Assembly (NCBI GenBank): GCA_040954595.2
Contig: CM082593.2
Location: 7,750,001 to 7,814,000, forward strand
DNA: 64,000 nt
Direction: 5' to 3'
From: Balanoglossus misakiensis
Taxonomy: Eukaryota > Hemichordata
Shown here piece after piece: positions 27,323 to 41,500 of the stretch. Numbering within the stretch: the first letter of the stretch is position 1; each line of letters begins with the position of its first letter. A program made the translations under genes and the position numbers. Under the pieces are notes generated by a model. The model was not told the DNA's origin. It saw only the letters and a program-made list of their open reading frames with translations, and did no database searches.

Positions 27323-30300
27323 CTAATACCTGGCAGACTCTGCACGTTGATATTTGATAAGGACAGACCACGTCCACCAGCAATGTTTCACCAGTATATC
27401 CTCAGGTAGGGTTTCTATGTTGGCAATCTCATCGTGGTCATTGAATTCTATGTACACCATAAGCACGTCTCTGAGACTGAAAAGGATAAAGAAAGACATA
27501 TCTAAGCGACCAATTGTAATAATGAAGCCCAACAGCACAGCTACATGTACATTGTTAGTTGGCCGGTTTGGGATGAATGACCTACATGTTTACTCATTAT
27601 ATATTCACGCAATTTGTTTGTTGAACAAGGTTGATAGACTTTGCTGCCGGGTCTATCAATCAGATTGATTGAGCCAGTTAAATTGTTGACCCACGCACAC
27701 ACATTGATACATTTATTTTTATTTTTTGTTTCATTTAACTGTTTAATAAAATTAATTTGCGTGTAGATTTCTGAACAAAATGATGCATCGGCATCATGGA
27801 AATCATGTCCTTTCTCTACCGGAATTGTTGAGTTGTTTTGGTTCATTCTCCGAATCTGACTCGGATATTACAATGTCGGGTGTTTCGCGTCGCGGACGGA
27901 CTGAAGCTGTTCCACATTGGAAAGCTTCCTGGTGACCTCAATAGCGGCCGCGCGTCCATCTAGGTCTGAGGCACGGTCCCGAGGGACCGTGTCTGAGGTC
28001 ATGTTGTCTGGAGCTGCTATCTTGAATATCATTGAGAGTGCAAGCGCGAATGTTGCCATGAGCAACGCGTACAATAAATTGTGTTTTTTTTTTTCAAATT
28101 GTGATCTAGAGTCAGTTAATTGCATTACACCGGACTTCCCTGTAAATAAACAGGGGTAGCCAACTGGTGGCGTTCATTGTGTAATTGACGCTGAATGGGG
28201 CAACTCTCATTATACTCATTATACGTCCCTGAATGGGGCAATGACCTCGGTCAGCACACTTTTTAATTGGTGAGGGTCGCAGCAAAAAGAAACCTCACTG
28301 AACAAATTATTTGAAAACGATAACATTCTTGTCTGGACATGGGGATTATTTTTGCGAAAGACTTGCCATTTGACCTTGTTTTTTACAGACAGATCTTGAG
28401 CGCATTTTACATACACTCATTGTCATGGTTGTCGCCGAATTTCAACCAGGACAAACTGCTAAGATGGGATTATGTACATTTATACAAGGGGAGTGATTGA
28501 TTGTCCACGCACCTTTCTTTTAACCTGGTGGTAAGCCACCTGTCTACTACCTTGCATCTGGAAATGACAAACCGCTAATCACAGCAATTATCGCAGAATA
28601 TATTTGAGCAAAGCAAGACTCGATTCGTATCAGCTTGGCCAACTTTATTAATACGTTTGATTCATCCTTCCGCCAAGGTGGATTTACAGACGTACGTGCA
28701 TACGTAGTATGCACAGGTTGTGTATCTGGCAAAAGTTTATTTTGCACGCAAATTCTATCCATTCATGCATGATATGCAAAACAACCCGTGTTCCGCACCG
28801 GGCCGACCTGCACATTAAAATACTGGTCGACCTGTGCTTGTGATGGAGTACGCCCGCCCCCTCTATTTTTACTGGAAAACTTCTAAATGACAAAATGTTT
28901 CATTTGCAAGTTGATGCCACTTGTAAACACAGGTTTATTCCCCGATAGCGGAGATTACAACGTTTACCCATGTGATTAGTCTGGGAAGATGTTAAAACAG
29001 GCAGAAAACAAACGTTTGTTTTCACCAGTGCAATGACAAACTTTGGAAAGAGACATGATAAAAAGAGAAGTTCGATAGTGTGAGAATGGAACTGATTGGA
29101 TCGGCAAGTGATTCAATGTGCTGATATTGCGCTGCCATTTTCCTGGGATCGGAAAGTTCCCCTATCATGTTTACTCATTATACAGTCACGCAATTTGTTT
29201 ACGTCTAAGCAAGCCACGTGCGCGTGGGCAGAACTTTTATACAATTTGCCTGTCTATCATTGTCTGGCTACGTCTCTTGACCGGCAAGTCCGCGTCTGAT
29301 AAAATACATTCAATGAGCCGTCTTTACAGTATATCCGGACGAATAATATACAGCACTGCCCCCATTCTGTTGTGTACGCTCGCGCTCATTGAGAACTATA
29401 AAATTTGGACGAAAAGACCCACTCAAGGCAGGAAATACAAATTCATGTAGGCAAGAAAATACAGCGTTGAAAAGCCAGCGCCAAGCAAATAACCTGACCC
29501 GCACAACACATCTTGCGGTACTAGGCCGGCTCTTTTTCTCTCACACACAAATAAACACAACAATAAAGACAATTTATCAAGAATACATATTTCAATAATA
29601 TGCGATGTAATGTAATTTGAGACTTGGCGTTGTCAGTTGCACATTGTTCTTGCCAGGTAATGGGCCGCGGGGGCAGGGCGGGCCCACACTGTCATATCTT
29701 AACCACCAATATTAAAGTATGGCCACTGGTCAATTTCTGGTGCCCGTACCTACGTTCTCTGTTAATGTTTCCCAAGGGATGTGTCCTCCAACTTGAAAGT
29801 AAAGACAATCGGCAGTCTATCACCCCATTCATTTTTTGACTGTAAACCTAAATGGAAGCTAGTGTTCTTTATACTTTTTTCATTTGAAATATTGTGAACA
29901 CACATGTGCCTAGAGAAATATTTGGACTTCTATTTGAAGCAAGTGGCAAGTCGAATCCGGCTAGATTTTTACAGTGGATCTTTTGCAGATGTTTTTGTTG
30001 AATAATACTGAGTTCAAGTTGATGAAAAAAAAAAATTTTGACCTCCCACTACACAGTAAGACGTGTATTGTATGGTGAACGGTAGGCCGTAATGGATGCT
30101 GTGAATTCAGCTGTCTTTTATCAGTGGTCGCGCTTGCTTTTTATTACCCAAGTCTCTGGGGAAGCAATGAAACCACAAATTGCGTCCCTTGCTGTTTTGA
30201 GTGCGTCTTTACCTAATTTGCATATTCTGAATAGGTTGTTGGCCTTGCCCTAGTTGTCACAAAATGTGCAATTGCAACATATTAGTCAATACTCTGCCAA

Positions 30301-33300
30301 CTTACCGCCAAGTGTTATGGAAGTTTATTTTTAGAACCGCTTGCGTTCTGCATAAGTCGCAACACAAAACTTTGCAGTCGGTCAGCTAGCTATGTAAAGC
30401 TACTGAGACAGGGGAAATATTAGGTAAGGTTGACAACTGACTTTCCCACTGTCAAGATTTGCAAGGAATGCATTTGCTTAGTGAGGCCAGGACATTAATT
30501 GCCCAACCAAGCAAAAATCCACATGGGCGGAGCTCATTATCACACATAGACATTGCTACAACTATTGTTCACATCAGGGTGATAATCACCTCCCCATTAG
30601 CCCTTCTTGCCGTAACACCTGCCCCAAATTGCCGTAATGGAGCACACATTCTTTTGTTTCAAACTACGGGAACCTTTGTAGTTGCCATAAACTAAGACAA
30701 AAAACATCAATTAACCAACAATAGAGGTGTTGCCGTAACATCTCTGCTACAACTAGTGCGGGAACTTTCCCGTACAGTTTAGTTGTTGTACGGTGTTGGG
30801 ACTGTATATGTTTAAACTGAGAAAAATTAATTTGTGGTATACAGTCACATAATGCAAATTTAGCTATGGTTACCATGGAAATCAAAGATCTAGAATTCAC
30901 TGGGTGGCCACCCCAAAAAATTGCGCCACCACATGGTCATTCAAAGATTTCAGACATGCCTTTTGAACTGTATCAGGTATAATAATCTTTTAACCTTTTT
31001 AACCCCATGATTTGGCCCACAACCATTGTTCTCTATGACAAAGTTGGACCTCTACATAGGGAAATGAGGATAAAAGTTTTAATCTCTTACCTCCAATTAG
31101 CAACATCTTCTTCTGCATCTTTCTCTTTTGTGAGTTTAATGGCAATGTAATGATACAACTCATTGACCAATGAATCCACATCTATATCTCGTAATGCGGT
31201 CTGCAGATTTTGTTCTTGTTCAGGGTTTAGTTCCTCTCTGAAGTCATCCAGGCTATCAAAAGGATCCTATCGAAAAATGAACAACCCACAAGTTACATGT
31301 GCCTGAGGATAAGTGCACAGTACATATGCATACCCACTCTCTCTGTCAGTTACATGTACATCCAACCCAATGTGGAGAAAATTTGCAAATTTTATTTTAC
31401 ATTTGAAAAATGTGGATGAGAACACATACATGCAGACATCGTAAAGCTGACACCATCAGTATTGTTTGATTATACAAAAGTTACCTGATAGTTGAGTGAA
31501 AGCCTTCTTGCTCTCTCTACAGCCAACAGCTGCCATAGAGGTAAGATGTGTTTTAACTGGCATGGGTATCTGACCTAGAGGTAAAAATTAAAGAAATTAG
31601 TCTTTCAGGAGTACTGTACACTAAGCCTTATCGTAATTGAATATTCTGACTGCACAATACACATGGCTTTTTCTTTTCATGTTTGAATCTAGACTACATT
31701 TATCTTACTGTTGCAGTATGATTATTATTTGATGTTATGTTGCTGCATAATTCACTTCTGATTCATTATTCAGAAATACAGGATATGTGCCAAATAATTT
31801 TTGACAGTGTGCAGCATTGTAATGTTGTTTTTGATTGGTCAGTTCCTTTGCCAATTCACTCAACATCCAGGAGTACAACCTGTGAATAAATATAATGCAA
31901 CTTTAAAATGAAGATTAATCCTTTAAAGATGTTGCACACTGCCCCAGTAATCATTTTTTTCATTACAATCTGTTTGTGCATACCTTCATCTCATCTCTTT
32001 CCATCTTGAGAACATTGCACAAATACTTGACGATTAACATATCTGGTTTACCACCGGACGAAGCCAAGAAACCGATGGCAATGTCCAGACAAGCCAAGGA
32101 ATCAGAGACTTCAGGTAGTGACCGCAATTGTGATAGGATCTGGTGTTGTTCTGCCTTGGATAAAGGCTCCTGTTAATGTAGAATTTGATCATCAAGTAGT
32201 ATTGTCAGAAATGATAATTGCGCATGTGATAACTGTACGAACAATTACCATCTTATGAGCACAAATGTATACCTGTCCATTTCATCCAAATGAACATATT
32301 TATGAATCTGGGTCGGGTAAGAAATCAATATTTATCTCAGCTATTGAGCCATTTTTTCTTGAGGTGGGATTTTGGTTGAGTGGTTTGCTTTGTTACGTAA
32401 ATTACAGTAGGTCTGTATTTAAATCCTGTAATATGCAAGTTATTTACTAGCATATTATGAATAAGTCAGAGAGAAATTCATGATGCTGAATGACTTTATT
32501 ATATGGGGGTCACACAGGGACCATTAGGACGTTTCTAAACCGTCTCAGATAAAACACTACTGTAAATTATTATGTGTGAACGGTTTAAGTGGTCCTGAAA
32601 CGTCTCAGATTTGAGACAGCTTTGTCGGTGCCTATACATAAACTTTGTGTGTGTGGACACAAGGCGACTGAAAGGATTAATGCTCTGTGTTTACCATAGG
32701 CAAATAGTGTCTCAAATTTTACCCTGTGTGAACCTGGTAATACTTGAAACCTTAATGTATTAACTACTAACATATTTACCTGGGTGATTTTACTTTTCAA
32801 TGTTTCAAACACAGCGGCATCCCTAGAGTCTTGTCTGAACACCAGCTGCTCAATTTTCCTGTGGATCTTTGCCTTGCTGCGTATGAATCTCTCTTCCAGC
32901 TGTCTCTCCAAGGACATCAGGTCATACTCCACAAGAGTGCCATGTCCGACTTCTAGGGAATAGTTGCAGTGAGACAGCACCATGGGGAGGAGGTCCTTTT
33001 CTGGGTCATAGGCGATCAGATCGGCTGGAGTCAGCTCACTGGGTTTGATCTCCTTATCACTAGAACACGAGTAAAAGGACAATTACAGCCATTGCGAATC
33101 TTGCTGACATGCCTTGTATACTGCCTTGTATGTCTGTATACTGGAAGAGTAGCATTTGAAAATATTGCTTGTGAAATACCACTCTCTACTTTGTTTTTCG
33201 ATGACTGTGTATAAAAGACAAGGAAACTTTTGAAGTGCACATCCAAGAAATACTATTTTAATCACTGCTAGTGGGTGGTATATGTACACGGGATGAGATA

Positions 33301-36300
33301 CAAGACTCATTGCTCAAATACAGCACTTCGGTTCACCAGATTCACAATAGGTGAACTGGAAACACGATGCAACTCTTATGCAAACGAGCAAAAGTTTTGA
33401 CAATTTAAAAAGCTTAGTCTATTACTGGTTCTTATCAGTGAGTTTCGCACCCGTGATAAGTAGCATAAATAGTGTTATGAAGAAAATATTTATTGATCGC
33501 TTTGTGTACAGATATCAGAGAGGAAACACTACAAGGAAATATCATTCGGTGCATGTATTATAATACACATGTATGTGAACCATTATACTTATGATTATCA
33601 GTCAGTGACTGAAGCATGATATTCAAATTTTTCCAATAATCAAAATTATTTTTAAGTAATATGTAACAACCATGCATTTTTCAATCAGATGTGAAACTTT
33701 GGTTGATTGACGTCAACATTAAATGATCAGTCACCAAGAACAATTTTGAAAAAAAAATGAAAATACTAGAATCAAAATTAAAGCTACAGGCAGCGTTGGC
33801 AGGACCCAAGCAGTTCTCATAGAATGCCAATCCAATATGGCGACCAAAGTCACTTGACTGTTCACGATTTTATTCTCAAACTTTGAAGGGAAGAGGACAT
33901 GTGTACCGTACACCAAATTTGAACTTGATTGGCCCTGTAATTTTTTTGGAGAAGTCAATTACAAGATTTCGTGAAATCCAATATGCCACCAGGTCATGTG
34001 ACTCATTGAAAATCGAGGGTTCAATGCACAACTTTTCATTGGGTTTTATTTCACTGTACCAAGTTTGAGATGGGTAGGTGCTGGAGTTTTCCAGATTTAG
34101 TGGGCCCAAGATTTACCAATACAAATACGGGCTGAAGCTCTGTTGGCCCTGGCCCCTAAAAATTCAAAGGGGAATGCTGTTACCTTGTTGGATGTTTGGT
34201 TATGGCTTTGTATGTGTCCATGAACTTATTCTGTGTGATGATCAGGAAGTCCACAAGAGCAGTTGAACAGACACCATCACCTTTCCTGGTGGGAAGTATG
34301 GTTGCCAGACTGGTGTTACTAGTGATGGTTTGGTCACACAACTCTTTAGGGACGAACAAGCCACCTGTTGGTGAAGAGAAGTCAGGGAATAAGACATTTG
34401 TAGTTTAATAAAAAAATTCAAACATGTCGTACGAGCTTTGATCATAACCACACGGAAAGCTGGACTATTAAGTTTAACACTTCTTGTTCAAAGGTGCATG
34501 GTTTTAAAAACAGTCAGAGACACTGACAGATGATCTCTGATTATTTTGATGAGAAATTATATCCTCTGTACATGCACCACTTAGTAAAACAAAGTAAATG
34601 TAGTACATTTACAGTACTCTTTAATTTCGACTCACCATAGTTGAACACATCTTGTCTGACGAAATTCCATGCTGTTGCAAAGCTTTCCATCAGCTGACGG
34701 TGTTTGTCTCTGATGAGACCTGTGCATTTAAAACAAGGATGAAACAGGGTTTACATAATTATGCAGTCTCAACCTGACCCACGATTTTCTAGAAAGAAGT
34801 ATTTGAGATCAAAATTTGACCCAGAGTGGATGGGCAGTTATTGTGTGCCAAATGCTTGCAACAAAATATGAGTTATACGTATACCGGTAATTGATACATG
34901 TAGCATGAAAGGCTAAATCAATTTCCTGAAGTCATGGAACCCTGATGAATAGTGTCATTCCTAATATCAGCACTTAGATTAGAAAAGCAGAAAACAGGAT
35001 TTGCAAGACTTCACATGGCAACAAGAGTTTTGGTGACACTGGAAATGTACAATGATTCACAAAGAATAAATCAGCTATGACAATTTTGATAATAATAATT
35101 CTGTCACCAATCCTATAAACCAGCACTCACTCACCTCTGGGCAGTCCATCTAGGAACTTCCCTATCTTCAAATTTTTGGCTTCGTGGAGATCAATATTCC
35201 TGTGGTATCGGTCTATCAAAAGTTGCTGTAATTGGATGATGTCTGGCAAGTACTTCAAGGCACGTAAATTGTGTTCCTGCAGGAAAGATATTATGGGACC
35301 AAATTCACAATTACAGTCTGATCAAAATCGTTGTCTCTGTGATTACAATGTGCCATTGGACTGATTTCTGGGCAGGATTTTTGTTTATATGAATATGTAT
35401 TAAACATGTTGAAAAAGTGGTGAGAAATAATTGGCAGAACACCCAAACATATAGTGCTTCAGTCATATATTTAAATATGCACCAGTGAAACACGCTCTCC
35501 TCATTTCTACATTGTATGCTACTACCGTACTTGCCCGGGTAAGAACCCCTGCTCGGACAAACGCCCCCCCTGGTTTTAGGGCCCATTTGAAGATCGAGGT
35601 CATATCCGGTCTAAAGCATGATTGCCACGATTAAGATAGATGTATTTACGTGCGTCCGTCCGTCGACGTCTAAGTATTAAATGCATGGGTGGGATCGACC
35701 ATTTACCAAACGGGATGTTTTGTCTGCGCCCATGGTGTCCCGATTAAACGGCGGCGACTGTAATATGTTTTCTGTATTTGATTTATGGGTAAAAACTTTT
35801 TATTATTTAATAAATACATTGTTTGACCGTGAAATGTTTGGCCATGTTATTTGCATCATTATTCACCCCTTCCTCGTGTCCCTAGGCCCTCATTTGCATA
35901 AATGTCGAGGTTGCGTCCGGGCTAAAGCCCCCCCCCCCCCCCCCCCCTGTTTTTTCGCTAATCTATGGGCCCAGCACCCGGGGCTCTTACCCGGGCAAGT
36001 ACGGTATTGTACACTGCATATGGAAATGTATTGGATGATAGAGCCACAGGTTACAGCAGAAGTATGATAATTTGTACTGTCAAAAAAAAATTATCTGTTG
36101 TACCGGTACAGATGGTTTGCTTTATTTGAATATTGGACAACTTGGAATTTATTTACCTTGTCGAGGAACTCTTGCAGTATTCTACATTTCTTCTTGTTTT
36201 TCTTGGCAGCCATACTCTCTTGCAGAGCATGCGTCAGATGTTCAATAGTAACTCTCGATCTGTATCTCCACACTGTCAGGTTGTTGTACAAGGAGTCCAT

Positions 36301-38578
36301 GACCAGGTCTTGGGACGAAGGATCGACTTCGTGTAGCAATTTCAACAAAGGGTTGTTTCCAAGTCTCTTGTCATCATGCACCAGTTTGTTGGCTGTCTGA
36401 AGTTCTGGAGTGGCATTCTGTGACAAAAGCATTGTTGAAACGATTTTATTGTTATCATTATTTTCGAATTTTTATGAAACTTGCAGTGAATGGACAGTCA
36501 GACTCCACACTGAAACCCTACAATCAGTCAACCACATGTTGTATGCATGTTCCAGAGCTAAATCAATTTTTTCAAATTATTGTACATTTTGTTGAATTTC
36601 TGTGGTACAACACATTAAACTCCATCCTGACTAGCACTATCTCATCCATTAATCTGTGACTTTCCTGCCGTCTGCACAGAGTGAAATCTAATTTCACGGA
36701 AGAGACCTTTTTTCCATGAATATCACTGCTGATGGATATCACTTGCATTTCCTGAGTCGGTCCAATCAAACATGGCATGACTAACCTGTATGATGGGATT
36801 GATGAAGTTCCTTGTGAATGAATCCTCCCACTGATGTCTGCATTTCTTTGAAGTAAGTAGTGGGTTGAACTGCTCATGACCTGTTGTTCAAATGACATAT
36901 TCAAATTTAAATGTCATAGTTATTCCAGAAAGCTGGCTAGACACATGCTATCCTGTTACTGACAAAAGTCCATGATTTCAGACTTTAACTTGAATCAGCA
37001 GAAGCCTAGTAATAGAAACTGGCAAGAAAATTAATGTTATTGACAAGTTTTGTATGCCAGACTCCTTGCTGGATGAATTAGCACGCCGGAGGCAAGTCCT
37101 GAATTAGAGCCCTACAAAATTAAAGAAAGAATTAACAATGATTACCAAGTTTTCCAAAGTCTTTTACAAGTCAAGCAAGTGATTATAGACTCAACATCGA
37201 AATTGGTATTAATGCAAATTCATTTCCATCTGACTGATGAATTAATCAGCAGTATTAAAGTTCTCAATTGTGCAGTTGCAGCTCAAAGACAATTTTGCCA
37301 ACCAGGCACATGCGTTTTAAGGGTCCACATGGCTATACCTAACAGAAACATGTCTTATTTTAATGCACTGATTTGAATCAGAAGACATACATGTACTGAG
37401 TATAAAGTCCGTTCTCATACAATACTGACTGAGTATTATCATGGCAAACTCATACCTTGCGGTTTGGTCGTCAACATTCTATGGAGAACCATGTGAATGA
37501 TCAGGGCCGAATCATCTACACTCTTTCCGCTTGCACGGGACAACAGTTGAAGATCAAACTCCAGATGTTGCCACAGAAACTGTGGAATACCATTGGCATT
37601 CACTGTCGGGTGAATGACACCAACCAGATTCTACAAATAAGAAATGTACTGATTTTGGTTCATGTCAGTTTTTGCATGACTGTGATACAAACTTAACCAA
37701 ATACATATTTTTTCATAGTATTTCTATTCTATCAGGGAACTACATTTTCTTCCTTAACAGTGAATACATGTAACTAAATGTATACACATTTTTTCTTACG
37801 TTAATTTTCAGGCAACTTGCCAGTAAAATATGGCATGTAGATCCTGGAAGATTCTTAACAATTACTGACATGTCCACTGATGTGAAAATTTGAACAGATA
37901 ATGGAGTGAAGGTGTGGCGTTAGGGACACACTAATTTTTATTATTTATATTTAATTATAATTTAGGATTTAAATGTACATCCTATAGAACAGGTAAAATA
38001 TTTATATTAAGATAACAGCACAGATACAAAAGACAGCATTAAATTACAATTAAAACAACACAAGACAACAAACAAACAAAAACAATAAAAAATGTAAAAC
38101 AATAATGATGATAGCCAATAAAAGTCAATAAAAAGACAATAAAAAGACAAAAACAATGGTACTTATACTGACACTTATCAAATATACATCAACTTTCGGT
38201 AGACCTGTTAAAATTTTGAAAAAAAAAACAAAGACGTCAGAGTTGATTATTTTGTTCAAAATACTATTGCCACTGTTGTAAATTCTGACATGTATAAGTC
38301 GGAGTAATATTCGCCTCAGAGTATCGAATGACGGAACATTGTTTGATAAACACATTCCATTAGCACTGCAACCCTGTGGTAGGCAAAACAGAATACAGAA
38401 GGCATTTTATTACATGCTTACCTCTGGTGCTTTAGTTGCAGCTCCAATCATGGATGCATGCATCAACATCCTGACGATGGCAACGGCAACTGGAGACATC
38501 TGTCTCTCCGGGACAGGAATCTCGTTGTGTCGTCTTTCAGGAGCACCAAGTATGTGTCCTTTCTGTGTTGTGTCATGT
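27323..38578 (-). CDS. RNF213: RNF213-like C-terminal domain (12 exons, natural stop)
   Basis: Exons 38422-38578 down to 27323-27476. Recognisable family blocks in order: GHILGAPERRHNEIPVPERQ, PQFLWQHLEFDLQLLSRA, LLTSKKCRHQWED, DDKRLGNNPLLKLLHEVDP, LRALKYLPDIIQLQQLLIDR, CSTALVDFLIITQNKF, EKDLLPMVLSHCNYSLEVG, ACLDIAIGFLASSGGKPDM, CQLKHILPLWQLLAVERARR, then LRDVLMVYIEFNDHDE and AESARY followed by TAG. The vertebrate protein also ends a few residues after the matching helix, so the stop is judged genuine. The domain packs against the RING/RZ shell and in vertebrates helps bind the E2 UBE2L3. Confidence 0.92.
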
Positions 38579-41500
38579 CTATGAATAGGGAAAATGACAG
38601 TATATTTTTACCTCGCGTGATAGAAAGGTAATGTCATCACCATTTCTGTGTTTGTGTGTGTCTGGCTGTAAGCACGATATCTCAAGAATGGCTGATACAC
38701 TGGTTCTATTTGAAAATGACAAGAGCTGATTAGTTTTCAGAGACTCAGGCGCCAGTCAGGAATTAATCAAGCTATGAATAAGATCAAAATTAAGACGAGG
38801 ACACTATAACTGAATGAGTACAGCATGGGTGACCACAGTACATGTACTTGCATGGGTGCAGGCCACTAAATGAGTCCTGCCAGTCACAATCACATGATCC
38901 ATTTTCCACGGTACATCCCAGGTGAACCTGTGAATGCTAACTAAGCAGATTGTGAGCTTTGGTGACAGTGTGGGCAGCGGATTAATCAAATTGTAAAGAA
39001 AAGAAAATTCACCATCATTCAATCCTATCATCATGCATTATTTGAAGATGTATCTATCACAGGTCCACTTTCTAGCAAATATGTTGCTGTCAGCATTGTT
39101 GAATTCTCCACCATCAGTACCCCATTTCTGTTTTGATACTTACTCTCTAGCCAATCTATTGCCCTTAGCAGCTTGATTGTAACGTACGCCTCCGATTTCT
39201 GCACCGCAATCCTTACACTGTCCACGACCATTTGGTTTGCCGCACTACAGCACAGAAAGCATGGGAAAAAGAGTCATTTTTTCGACAATTAATACACTTA
39301 CATTCTAGCGATTTTATTGCCAGCAGCCGGCGTGTGGCTTTGTCCACCGATTTGTTGACCACAATCTTTGCACACACCGAGGCCATATTGACGACCACAC
39401 TTAACAACAAGATAAAAGTAATGAAGAGTGTGATGTAGTATGATTTTGTAACTCTGCATGCTATTCTTGCTACAATGTGACTACCAGACCCTAAGCATAA
39501 ATGGGGAATGCACGGTTGGCAGATCACTGCCATCATTCATATGCTCCTCAGGGAATGTGACACAACTTTGATGACAGTCATGTAATCAATAGTCCCCAAG
39601 TCAAAATTACCACTGTAAAGGGGGCTACATTTACGGTTGATCCCTTTGTTATTGAATGAAATTTATATATAATCCCATATTTTTCTTTGTTTGATGTGAT
39701 CGTATATGAGTGGTTTTCGCGGAGTCATTGCAACTTCGAGCCGCAGGCGAGAAGTTGTACGCCGGCCTTCACGAAAACCACAAGTGTACAATGACGTTTA
39801 ACAAAGAAAAATATCATGGGATTATAATATTTATCACATGAACAGTCTTCTTATTTTTTTGTTAGGAGAGGCAGGACTAAAAAAAATTCAGTATCTAGCT
39901 GAAATATTGGAGCGGCCTCGTTTTTTTACTTAGCAGGATTATTTTTCAGTGGCGCAAGGATCTGTAGTCCACACAAGATATGAAAATTAGAAAGCTGTTC
40001 ATTCATAAAAAACTGGCAAGGCATGGCGTTCAATTGAGCTCAGTTCGCCCGCAAAGTCATGACGCCGGTTGCATTTTATACGGGGAAATGACGTACTTCA
40101 TGTACAAGTTTATACAAAATTAAAGCTGCAAGCAGCATTGGCGGGGCACAAGCGATTCCCATGGTAACCAGCAAATGCCAAGGCTGTATCTGCTGTGGAT
40201 ACCAAGATATAAGAAAGTAGGTCAAAGGTCACCTGAGGTCACCCAAAATTTGGGCAAAACATTTTTACACCGTACAGGTCCATGTCCACCAAAAACCAAA
40301 CCTCTAGCCCTGTTGGTTAGCTTGGAATTAGATACATGTATGCACATAATTAATGAGGTATTGTGTAAGACTCCATTTATGTGCTCAATCCCCAAAAGCC
40401 AGGGCTCTCACTGCTCTGGATGCTGAGATATGGAAAAGTAGATCAAAGGTCACCCAAGGTCACCCAAAATTTGGGCATAAAATTTTGACCCCATAGTGGG
40501 CCATGTCCGACCAAAACCAGACCTCTAGCCCTATTGGTTAGCCTGGAATTAGACATGCAGAAAATGATGTATCAGAAATAGGTCAAAAGTCATTGCCAAA
40601 ATTACCAAAATATTTGTGTCATGTCCTGGCAGCAGTGGTACCCATGTCCACAAAATTCATGACTGTGGTACCTTTACAAGAGGAGGTTTAATGTAAAATT
40701 AGGTTTTTTAAAAATTGCGTCAAGGACACGGTGGTCCCATTGAGTGATTACACAAGAAAAAGTCTACACCGGAGTACATGGCCATATACAGACAGACAGA
40801 CAGACACACACACACACATAGCGAGAGATCAATGGGCAAACACTGACTGACCCATAAGCTGCCAATGGCATATGTACTGTACATACACTAAATAGAACAG
40901 CTGGCCTCTTTAAAACTTAGCCAGTTATGTAAAAATTCAGGAATTTGCTGTGTTTATATGAATCACATAGGGCAGTTCCTGCCTAATTAAAACAACTCAA
41001 TAAAGTACAGTAAAACCTGTCAAAACCGGACCCTGGTAAAACCGGACCACTGTCCATACCGAACGATTTTTTCAGTCCCTGCCCACTCCCATAGACGCCC
41101 TGTGTTAAAAAACCTCTGCAGACCGGCCACTGTCTACTGTGGAAACCGGACGGGATTTCGAGCGAAAACCGGACGGAACGACTGTTTGAAGACGGCATCT
41201 TTTCAAGTTTCTTTGTTTTTGCTACATTAAAGATATGATGAATCACTGTCTTTTGTCTTTGAGTTTTGTTTTGACCAATTTAACAAGCAATCAACGGCGT
41301 GGAGCTGTCACTCAAGCAAGGCGTGAACGCATTCTATTGTTCGACTCGTTTGTCGCATATTTTTGACAAGTGGAGTGTCACCGCAGTAATGAGCTCTGTT
41401 GTCGGCTGATCAAACATAACGTTTCCCCGTGTCATTTTTTTTCGGACGGTCAAAGCTATGAAGGCACATTCAATCAGAGCGATGTATACGAGCGCGTCTG

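Noticed and set aside
35681-36067. 128-codon plus-strand frame
   Set aside because: Lies largely within the TA-flanked inverted-repeat element and includes a poly-Pro run encoded by a C-tract.
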